Positions 1 to 5,846 of a stretch of 5,846 nucleotides of DNA are shown here, piece by piece; the first letter of the stretch is position 1; the number at the start of each line of letters is the position of its first letter. A program made the position numbers and the translations under genes. The notes beneath the pieces were generated by a model that saw only the letters and a list, made by a program, of their open reading frames with translations, was not told where the DNA came from and searched no databases. Source of the stretch: Patescibacteria group bacterium (GTDB taxonomy: Bacteria > Patescibacteriota > Gracilibacteria > UBA1369 > PNNO01); assembly GCA_018821175.1 (NCBI GenBank), contig JAHJMX010000090.1, positions 1-5,846 on the forward strand, in the 5' to 3' direction.

Positions 1-1
1 A

Positions 2-631
2 GATTCAAAATGGGAACAAGCGGAGAATACATTGAAGGAAGTTTTGGAAGAATCTGGATTCAATGATTATGTGTATGATATTGGAGGAGCTGTATTCTAC
101 GGACCAAAAATAGATATCAAGGTATCTGATGCAATTGGACGAAAATGGCAACTTTCAACAATTCAATTTGATTTCAACCTGCCTGCAAAATTTGGCATGA
201 CTTATGTTGGAGAAGATGGCCAAGATCACACCCCATTCATGATTCATAGAGCATTACTTGGATCTCTTGAAAGATTCTTGGGAGTATTAATAGAGCATTA
301 TGCTGGAGCATTCCCTGCTTGGCTCGCACCAGTGCCTGTTGTAATAATTCCAGTTGCAAAAACTCATGAAGAATATGCACAAAAAATACATCAAGAAATG
401 CGTGAAAAAGGAATTCGTGCAGAGATTTATGAGTCAAACGAAACTCTTGGGAAGCGTATCCGTGAAGCAGAGATGAATAAAATACCTTACATGGCTGTAA
501 TAGGTGACAAAGAAGTTGAATCAAAAAGCCTTGCGATCAGAAATTACGCGACAAAAAAACAGGATACTGTGAAAACAACTGAGTTTATCAAAAAGATGCA
601 AGATACTATAAAGAATCCAAGTTATAATTAA
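2..631 (+). CDS. thrS: Threonyl-tRNA synthetase, C-terminal part (5' end outside window)
   Basis: This class II aminoacyl-tRNA synthetase charges tRNA-Thr with threonine in the cytoplasm. Only the last 209 codons are present. The frame is open from base 2, so the TTG at base 32 is internal and not a start. Counting from base 2, residues about 45-60 (GRKWQLSTIQFDF) match the end of the catalytic core. MIHRA at 80-84 carries His82, the expected third zinc ligand of ThrRS. GSLERF at 88-92 is class II motif 3, with its ATP-contacting Arg91. Residues about 111-205 form the anticodon-binding domain, including IPYMAVIGDKEVES at 161-174. The family is usually about 580-650 aa, so roughly the N-terminal two thirds (any TGS and editing domains, core motifs 1 and 2) are missing from view. 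The gene is convergent with the next gene and its TAA overlaps that gene's TAA. The identification is secure; I see nothing degenerate in the visible part. Confidence 0.97.
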   Translation, partial: DSKWEQAENTLKEVLEESGFNDYVYDIGGAVFYGPKIDIKVSDAIGRKWQLSTIQFDFNLPAKFGMTYVGEDGQDHTPFMIHRALLGSLERFLGVLIEHYAGAFPAWLAPVPVVIIPVAKTHEEYAQKIHQEMREKGIRAEIYESNETLGKRIREAEMNKIPYMAVIGDKEVESKSLAIRNYATKKQDTVKTTEFIKKMQDTIKNPSYN

Positions 632-2892
632 ATAGCAGAGTGATATGGATGTTGATCAGCACGTTTTTGTTTAATTCTTAGACAAACTTCACGTGCTTGA
701 TCAATACGATTCTTCTCCCCAAATACAATTTCATCCAATTGATTGATGATATTTGTTATTTTCAAAATTAACGATGAACTTCCCTGATCAACCATTCCCT
801 TAGCCAAAACGGCTAGATTTAAATCCTCAGATTGATCCAAATCATTAGATTGATTGATTTGTTTATTCAAATTTTTTCTAAATACTTTTTTGACGAAATT
901 CAAACGTTCAACAACATCTTTAAAAACACAATTTCGCTTAGAATTATTCTTAGTTCCAGCCTCATCCTCGCCCTTATTGTAAAGATAATAAAGCCCTCTA
1001 TTTGCCTCTACCAAATCACAACTATCAATATAATCATCCTCAATATAATCCTCAATTGAATCGCTTAAAGCATCTATTAATTTTCTTGTACGGAAATATA
1101 AAATTTCTTCATTATAAGCTTCAATTTCATTTAAAGTTTGCTCCAATCTTTGCACTGGGATTCGACTCTTATCTATTGCACATACAGTTTTGGGATCATC
1201 TGAAAGTAATGTCTTAATAATACTTTCTCCTACATATTGCTTGTAAGTTCTTCGCGGTTTTTGGTTTATCGAACACCTTTCTATCCTATATCTAGCTTCA
1301 AGTGAATCAGCTTTAAATTCATGATGATTCAAGAAAACTTCACAAAAATTATTCAAATTCTCTATAAACGTTACTCCTATACCAAGTGCACTTTTCGAAG
1401 CCTCAATTTTTTTGCGCTGATACTCAGAAATATCTTCTTCATATTCTTTTTCACTTATATATTTCAATAACTGAACTTCTATAGGATGGTTTGTTCCATA
1501 CTCAGAAACATTCAAATCCCCTTCTTGACTGCCATTATCATATTCGCAATCAACTGATGTATTAACCGTAACGTGCATCGCCCTATGCTTAACACCACTA
1601 TCATGATCCGATACACTTTTTATATTAAAAGGTTCTTCAGTAATAATCGAATTTTTTGTCCTATTTTCATCATAACTTGTTCCCAGAAATTTCATTATAA
1701 TTGCAAGCCCCCTAGAGACAACATCCATTGCAAGATCCTTTCTCTCCTCATCAGTATCGATCTCCCTGTCTTTAAAAATATAATGGCTATCCCGTAAATC
1801 TTGTGTTAAAACAATTCGAAATCTAACTAAATCCTTGATTGATCCAGGATCCTGTATATTGTCAGTCAAAAATCTTGTAGCATATTTCAGTACCGTACTA
1901 ATTTCCTCCTTTGCACTAATCTGAATTCTATCAATAAACAAACTATTTGGACCAATTAAGCCATCTTTAGTCGGGTTCAATATATAACCTTCATTGTAAG
2001 GAATTGAATGTTTTTCGAGGATTGCGGCAATAACATTTGTGACTTTTCTGACAACTTCGGTGTCTACTGTCCCATGTATAACAGAAATCGCATACATTAA
2101 ACTAATTTTAACATATGCTCCATGTTTTTTATTCCAACTTTCAAGAGTGATTCCATCTTCCGCATTAAAAATATTCTCAAGCTCACGAATATCATTTGTA
2201 TTTTCAATAGTTTTGCAAAAATACATTGAATTATCTTCAGTATATTTTGTAGAAATTTCATTTGCTTCTTTTGCACAAATCGCAAGCTCCTGCGCAGCTT
2301 CATCATCACGATCCAAAAGCATTGCAGATTTCTTCCATATTTGTAACAACGATGTACTCCCAATAGCTTCGTTCCTTTCCAAAAGAGTAGGAATATAAGG
2401 CTTCACCGTATTTGCCCATACAAGAGGCCTTATTTGACGAGCTATTTCGTAAACAACATCATCATCTATATCCCTACATTGAATACCAAGCTTCGTTAAA
2501 AATGTAGAAATAATAGCTTTGATTGATTTCTTGAGAACATCAAAATCTGGTTTTTGACTTTGTAGGGTATTGTAAATCGTCTTTGCGACTTCCTTCAGCC
2601 CTTTCAAAACCTTTGAAGGACTAATTGTTGGCACCAAGGCTTTTTCTAAAAGCACATTATTATGAAATACCTGCCAAATACTATCTGCAAACAAATCACT
2701 ACGCATCTCGCGAGAATTGGCTTTATCGATATTTTTATTTATAGAATATTCAACAATCTTAACTGCATTTGCAATAGGCAAATCTTCTTCAATAAAACCA
2801 TGCATCAGACAATCATCAACAGGCCGCAAAGCACTAAGTTCACGCGTTTGACGCAATTCACTACTATCTACACCTCTGTCTAATCCTTCCAT
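628..2892 (-). CDS. Divergent RelA/SpoT-like nucleotidyltransferase-domain protein with long helical flanks
   Basis: A complete 754-aa protein that I do not recognise as a whole. Its middle resembles the (p)ppGpp synthetase domain of RelA/SpoT proteins. SAKEEIS-TVLK at 326-336 lines up with the RxK...S...K segment, KDLVRFRI at 353-360 with the D(x4)R strand carrying the metal-binding Asp (Asp354), KHRAMHV at 435-441 with GYRSLHT, and PIEVQL at 470-475 with EIQIRT (Glu472). An acidic and basic helix (480-500) follows, as in the family. Differences are Ser326 in place of the first Arg of RxK and His436 in place of the guanine-stacking Tyr. No HD hydrolase motif is visible. Residues 1-320 and 495-754 look mostly helical and soluble, without signal peptide or membrane segments. 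The ATG at 2892 is the first in-frame Met after the promoter; no Shine-Dalgarno sequence precedes it. The gene could make an alarmone-like nucleotide or be an inactive relative. Fold assignment is inference from motif order. Confidence 0.9.
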   Translation of the reverse strand: MEGLDRGVDSSELRQTRELSALRPVDDCLMHGFIEEDLPIANAVKIVEYSINKNIDKANSREMRSDLFADSIWQVFHNNVLLEKALVPTISPSKVLKGLKEVAKTIYNTLQSQKPDFDVLKKSIKAIISTFLTKLGIQCRDIDDDVVYEIARQIRPLVWANTVKPYIPTLLERNEAIGSTSLLQIWKKSAMLLDRDDEAAQELAICAKEANEISTKYTEDNSMYFCKTIENTNDIRELENIFNAEDGITLESWNKKHGAYVKISLMYAISVIHGTVDTEVVRKVTNVIAAILEKHSIPYNEGYILNPTKDGLIGPNSLFIDRIQISAKEEISTVLKYATRFLTDNIQDPGSIKDLVRFRIVLTQDLRDSHYIFKDREIDTDEERKDLAMDVVSRGLAIIMKFLGTSYDENRTKNSIITEEPFNIKSVSDHDSGVKHRAMHVTVNTSVDCEYDNGSQEGDLNVSEYGTNHPIEVQLLKYISEKEYEEDISEYQRKKIEASKSALGIGVTFIENLNNFCEVFLNHHEFKADSLEARYRIERCSINQKPRRTYKQYVGESIIKTLLSDDPKTVCAIDKSRIPVQRLEQTLNEIEAYNEEILYFRTRKLIDALSDSIEDYIEDDYIDSCDLVEANRGLYYLYNKGEDEAGTKNNSKRNCVFKDVVERLNFVKKVFRKNLNKQINQSNDLDQSEDLNLAVLAKGMVDQGSSSLILKITNIINQLDEIVFGEKNRIDQAREVCLRIKQKRADQHPYHSAI
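652..704. repeat. Long inverted repeat at the convergent gene ends
   Basis: The left arm TTGATCAGCACGT (652-664) pairs with the right arm ACGTGCTTGATCAA (691-704): 13 base pairs with a single bulged A. The 26-base loop contains a further 5-bp pairing, TTTGT (666-670) with ACAAA (682-686). It begins 20 bases after the thrS stop and lies within codons 730-747 of the opposing gene, where it encodes DQAREV and KRADQH. No T-run follows on either strand, so it is not a classical intrinsic terminator. It could still end or protect the thrS transcript. Confidence 0.6.
817..852 (-). repeat. Two-copy 18-base in-frame tandem repeat
   Basis: Within the 754-codon gene, residues 681-686 (QSNDLD) and 687-692 (QSEDLN) are encoded by adjacent 18-base units that agree at most positions. 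It lies in a polar, probably disordered linker after the basic segment 668-680. It looks like a recent slippage duplication with no evident function. Confidence 0.5.
1423..1917 (-). other. RelA/SpoT-like synthetase domain within the 754-aa protein
   Basis: Residues about 326-490. The ordered signature is Lys328, Ser332 and Lys336, then Asp354 and Arg359, then a helix (388-403), then His440, then Glu472 and Gln474, then a charged helix. In authentic RelA/SpoT enzymes the Asp and Glu bind Mg2+, the basic residues bind the ATP phosphates, and the Tyr of GYxSxH stacks on the guanine of GDP or GTP. Here the metal-binding pair is kept, one ATP-side Arg is absent and the Tyr position is His. The insert between Asp354 and the His motif is about the usual length. 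Activity is therefore possible but acceptor specificity may differ. Alignment was done by eye. Confidence 0.55.
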
Positions 2893-2992
2893 AAACTAAT
2901 GAGCGCTATTAATCTTGGACGGTATTCTAAAGGTTAGAGCGAGTTTGTCAATCTTTTATTAACAAGCCATGAATTCTGTTTTGCACAAATAC
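2893..2992 (-). other. Intergenic region between the two - strand genes
   Basis: This is the only sizeable non-coding gap in the window. It holds the promoter described separately, no convincing intrinsic terminator for the upstream gene, and a small imperfect palindrome around AGCGCT (2898-2910), about 6 bases before the start codon. The palindrome would lie in the short leader and could be an operator or a weak mRNA fold; it is too short to call. Lack of a terminator means the two genes may also be cotranscribed. Confidence 0.5.
2924..2951 (-). promoter_or_regulatory. Sigma70-type promoter for the 754-codon gene
   Basis: Read on the - strand, a perfect -35 box TTGACA (2951-2946) is followed after 16 bases by TAGAAT (2929-2924), one mismatch from TATAAT. 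An A/T-rich stretch TTGTTAATAAAAGA lies directly upstream of the -35 box and could act as an UP element. The start of transcription would fall near 2916-2918, giving a leader of about 24 bases before the ATG at 2892. The leader has no Shine-Dalgarno sequence. The promoter lies entirely in the 100-base gap after the preceding gene's stop, which supports independent expression of the downstream gene, with or without readthrough from upstream. Confidence 0.65.
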
Positions 2993-5846
2993 TTAGACGC
3001 TACTATCCTCGTCAAGATCTCCAGTATTTGCTTTCATATCATCGCTCGAAATATCCAAAACTTTTTCAGCCATAAACTTTCCATGTGCTCCAACGGCTTC
3101 AAGCATCAAAGCTCCATCGTCTTTATCTATCATTGCATTAAAAGTAGCACCAAAATCCGTAAAAATTTTATCAACATTGGCTATAGCATCTTTATCCGTA
3201 GAGTCAGGTTTTTCATAAAGAGCACGTTTCATGTTCGAAACCTCCCTAGACGATATTTTCCCAGTTTTAGCATATGCATCAATAATATTGGCCAAAACAC
3301 TATGCATTTCTTTTTGATATTCACGCAGTGGCGTCCCTGGATCATAAACACATCCATCAGCCATATCATTATCTTCAAGCCTTTGGTATGTACTCCCTTT
3401 TCCAAGCATATATCTTTTATCCATTATTCCGTCATATCTTACAAAAGTACGGAAAGTATCAGCGAGCTTCGATTTGTAATCTTTCAAAAACTGTGTCTTC
3501 CCATCCTTCGCATAACTTGATTCTTTTTTAATTTTGTCTACAAGTGCATGAACTCTCAAACCAAATCCAAGATATGTGTTTTTATAACCGGCAATAGAGA
3601 ATTTTTTTCTAGATCCTCCAGCATTTGCAGTCACGTCTTCGATAGCACTCTCTTTCAACGCAGGGATAAATAATGGCGCATCTTCATGATCAATAGCTCT
3701 AGCCTCACCAATAACTTTTTCAAGTCTATTCTGGAATTGCCGAGAAGTAAGAACCTCTTGAAACACGAACTCATTTACACGTTTTCCAGAGGCCCCATAA
3801 TTATTAGTAGCATGTGCGTTTGCAATCCATTTAGCAATAATAGGCTCAAGATCAGATCTAACAAAAGCTCGCCCTTTAATAAATTCTCCAGTTTCAAGAT
3901 CACGACGATCACCTCCCTTGAAGAAATCCATAATAGGGAAATTCGAAGGTCCAAATTTTGTAATAAAAGCACCAAGACGTTCCCAACCAAGTAATGATCG
4001 CCCTCTACTATTTTTTGCAAAAAGAGCCATCAACAAGAAATAAACTCTGGAATCAGCGCCAATTCCAGCTCCCTCAAATGCATACCAAAGAAGTCCCTCA
4101 AACTCAGTTGGATCTACGAAATTACCAGCCATATGACTAGCTAATAATTTTTCTAGCTCTTTTCCAAGTCCTCCACGATTTAACGGATCACTTTCAAGCT
4201 CGGCAGCCTTTGTTGCAGCTTTTGACTGCCCGTTACTAATTCCACCATCGTTATTACGTTTTAAAGTCAAATACATCCCATCACCAAAAGCATTATCCAT
4301 TGCCATTTCCAAGAAATCCAAACTTGTTTTCCCCTCAATATCTTCACCTGCAAATTTACGTCCAGTCCCTTTCCCAAAAGGTAAATATGGATCTGCATGA
4401 TTTTGTAAAATAGGGATTTGATGGCCAAAATCATTAAATTTGTTTATTGCAGACCATAAATTAGGATCATCCCATCTAAGCATTCCTTTTTCAGAAAGTA
4501 TGAAAAGTGAAGCGACCATTTCATCTCCATTCGTTGTTTCATACAATATATCTTCTACTTGCCATGTACTATAACTTCCCATAATCCCTTTGTAATACTC
4601 TGTCCCTTCATTTTCTGCTTGTGTTTGAATACGTTTAAATTCTGGTCCAAAATATGGCAACCCTTTTGCTACAGATGCATATCTGCTTTTTTGATCACGT
4701 TCATATCGACGTTTATAAAATTCAAGCGATGTATTGAAAATTTCTATTAAATCAGAAATTCGTAAAAAATGAGTTCCCTTCCAAAAATTGCTTATAAAAT
4801 TATTCGAAATTGAATCGATATCCATATTAACCTCTATTGATTTCCCGGCTTGCTCTGGATTCGCTACTTTCCCATCCAAAGAAGACTCCCAAGCCTCTCG
4901 AGTTCTTCTGTATTGATCAGGATGTTCTTTGAAATATTTAATAATTTCCTTTGTCTCTTCCCCTACTTTAACAGCCTTATTATTTGGAACTTCTGCATAT
5001 TCTTTAGCTCTATGCTCTTCAAGTTCAGGATTATATGGTTCAATATCATTCGCATATATCCATCTAATAAACTGAGGATATGTCATAGGTCTTTTATTTG
5101 AGACTTGAATCATCCCGTTTTCAGAAATAGATTCTATCCTATACAATGGGCTGTCAGCAGCATTCGCATATAAAATCTCATCTAATTTTATAGAAATAGG
5201 CGCATGACAATCGCGTTTTCTACTCTTATATTTTTTGTTCATATAATCATAATGCCTATAAACTGCATTATTTAATTCCTGAATATTCATTTGTGGAATT
5301 GCATTCCTTTGATTAAGCCATTTAGAAAATTCGCTCAATGTTAGCGTTGATTTTTTATCATCATTTTTCAACACAGTGCTAGACCCTTGTAGCCGATAAA
5401 TAATCTCGCGATCCAAGGTAACCTTTTGATTATCAACTGAAATAATTTTAACTATTTGAGGCACTGCAACAAGTCCACCACTATTATTTGATTGTAAAAA
5501 ATCATATTCCAATATCATACCTTCCGTAATCTCGAACCCCATATCATTTAAATGAGGAACGTTTTGGTTAATTTGATCTTTTGACTTGCAGACAGGCTTT
5601 AAGTCTTTTGTATCAACGAATCGTTTCGCACGACCTGGGGAAAGTCTCTCAATTTCACCAAGATTATTTTCAAGTGCAATCCAAACTCCGCCAAGTTTTG
5701 CTTCACCAGGCTTACTTAAATCCTCAGGATCAACCCGTCGCTTTGTATCAACGTTAATTTCTCTAATATTCCAAATTTCTGGATATTCACGGGATTCCTG
5801 AGCTCCGGTTTCTTGATTTATTATCGTCCGAGAAGCAATACATTCA
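2993..5846 (-). CDS. Very long uncharacterised soluble protein, 5' end outside window
   Basis: The frame stays open from the TAA at 2993-2995 to the right edge of the window, so at least 950 codons belong to this gene. The ATG at 5542 is probably internal: the 101 codons upstream of it have no stop and read as normal protein. Numbering from that Met, residues about 6-84 and 114-170 are two related copies of a small domain ending in T-x-x-x-F-x-x-W. A polar, helix-rich body follows from about 250, with clusters such as SRYASVAKGLPYF (286-298), KGMLRWDDPNLW (352-363), VDPTEFEGLLWYAFEGAGIG (476-495) and GGSRKKFSIAGY (642-653). The tail (831-849) is acidic. No signal peptide can be judged because the N-terminus is missing. 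I see no membrane segment, nucleotide-binding loop or known catalytic motif. From memory, unverified, the body resembles long proteins of unknown function in CPR bacteria. Function unknown. Confidence 0.93.
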   Translation of the reverse strand, partial: ECIASRTIINQETGAQESREYPEIWNIREINVDTKRRVDPEDLSKPGEAKLGGVWIALENNLGEIERLSPGRAKRFVDTKDLKPVCKSKDQINQNVPHLNDMGFEITEGMILEYDFLQSNNSGGLVAVPQIVKIISVDNQKVTLDREIIYRLQGSSTVLKNDDKKSTLTLSEFSKWLNQRNAIPQMNIQELNNAVYRHYDYMNKKYKSRKRDCHAPISIKLDEILYANAADSPLYRIESISENGMIQVSNKRPMTYPQFIRWIYANDIEPYNPELEEHRAKEYAEVPNNKAVKVGEETKEIIKYFKEHPDQYRRTREAWESSLDGKVANPEQAGKSIEVNMDIDSISNNFISNFWKGTHFLRISDLIEIFNTSLEFYKRRYERDQKSRYASVAKGLPYFGPEFKRIQTQAENEGTEYYKGIMGSYSTWQVEDILYETTNGDEMVASLFILSEKGMLRWDDPNLWSAINKFNDFGHQIPILQNHADPYLPFGKGTGRKFAGEDIEGKTSLDFLEMAMDNAFGDGMYLTLKRNNDGGISNGQSKAATKAAELESDPLNRGGLGKELEKLLASHMAGNFVDPTEFEGLLWYAFEGAGIGADSRVYFLLMALFAKNSRGRSLLGWERLGAFITKFGPSNFPIMDFFKGGDRRDLETGEFIKGRAFVRSDLEPIIAKWIANAHATNNYGASGKRVNEFVFQEVLTSRQFQNRLEKVIGEARAIDHEDAPLFIPALKESAIEDVTANAGGSRKKFSIAGYKNTYLGFGLRVHALVDKIKKESSYAKDGKTQFLKDYKSKLADTFRTFVRYDGIMDKRYMLGKGSTYQRLEDNDMADGCVYDPGTPLREYQKEMHSVLANIIDAYAKTGKISSREVSNMKRALYEKPDSTDKDAIANVDKIFTDFGATFNAMIDKDDGALMLEAVGAHGKFMAEKVLDISSDDMKANTGDLDEDSSV
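5033..5527 (-). repeat. Two copies of a small N-terminal domain in the long protein
   Basis: Counting from the Met at 5542, copy 1 spans residues about 6-84 and copy 2 about 114-170, joined by a basic linker (residues 85-113, including KKYKSRKR at 103-110). Each copy has alternating hydrophobic strands (VPQIVKIISVDNQKVTL; PLYRIESISENGMIQV), then TLSEFSKWL in copy 1 or TYPQFIRWI in copy 2, then an Ile-x-Pro turn (AIPQ; IEPY). Copy 1 has about 20 additional residues between strands and helix. The pattern suggests small beta folds closed by a helix, perhaps for binding or oligomerisation. The similarity is at the protein level only and the boundaries are approximate. Confidence 0.55.

Noticed and set aside
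32..34. TTG at base 32 as a start of a short + strand gene
   Set aside because: It is inside thrS. The upstream ten codons fit the synthetase, and the frame is open to the edge.
237..524. 95-codon open frame on the - strand
   Set aside because: It is antisense to the highly conserved anticodon-binding part of thrS, so it is a shadow.
2039..2398. 119-codon open frame on the + strand
   Set aside because: It is antisense to the 754-codon gene. The apparent hydrophobicity comes from reverse-complemented charged and helical codons.
1917..2892. HD-type (p)ppGpp hydrolase domain in the N-terminal part of the 754-aa protein
   Set aside because: No His-Asp pair or ED motif with the right spacing is visible in residues 1-320.
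628..2892. Toxin-antitoxin module of the small toxic alarmone synthetase type
   Set aside because: The protein is far longer than those toxins and no small antitoxin gene lies next to it.
2952..2992. Intrinsic terminator after the giant gene
   Set aside because: Only a weak 5-bp stem with a bulge (AACAG with CTTGTT) is possible, and there is no T-run after it.
2969..3520. 183-codon open frame on the + strand
   Set aside because: It lies antisense to the 3' end of the giant gene and has a composition typical of a shadow frame (rich in Ile, Ser, His, Phe), with no domain or SD.
5540..5542. ATG at 5542 as the start of the giant gene
   Set aside because: The frame is open from there to the window edge with normal-looking protein sequence and no SD before the ATG, so it is treated as internal.
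1..5846. CRISPR array, tRNA gene or insertion sequence
   Set aside because: No regularly spaced repeats, cloverleaf sequence, transposase motif or terminal inverted repeats with target duplication were found by eye.

Overview
The window holds three protein genes packed almost without gaps. They are the 3' third of a threonyl-tRNA synthetase gene (thrS, + strand, 2-631), a complete 754-codon gene on the - strand (628-2892), and a very long - strand gene (2993-5846) whose 5' end lies outside the window. The DNA is clearly AT-rich. All three genes stop with TAA. No in-frame TGA occurs over about 1,900 codons, and Trp is always TGG. This fits the standard bacterial code and argues against UGA-recoding lineages such as Gracilibacteria, Absconditabacteria or mycoplasmas. 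The long - strand protein resembles, from memory only, a family of very long uncharacterised proteins in Candidate Phyla Radiation (Patescibacteria) genomes such as Peregrinibacteria/Peribacteria. A CPR-type bacterium is therefore my best guess, with modest confidence.

Layout: thrS runs rightward and ends tail to tail with the 754-codon gene. Their two TAA stops share one TTAA tetranucleotide, so there is no intergenic space. A long, nearly perfect inverted repeat (652-704) sits 20 bases beyond the thrS stop, inside the 3' end of the opposing gene. The two - strand genes lie in the order long gene, then 754-codon gene, with a 100-base gap. That gap contains a good sigma70-type promoter (TTGACA, 16 bases, TAGAAT), so the 754-codon gene can probably be transcribed on its own.

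The most interesting content is the 754-aa protein. Its middle (about residues 326-490) follows the order and spacing of a RelA/SpoT (alarmone synthetase) nucleotidyltransferase domain. It is highly divergent, has no visible HD hydrolase or recognisable TGS/ACT parts, and is embedded in long, helix-rich flanks of unknown function. The upstream protein (at least 950 aa) carries two N-terminal copies of a small repeat domain and a long, apparently soluble body without recognised catalytic motifs. Whether the two - strand products work together cannot be decided from this window. Adjacency and shared strand are the only evidence.
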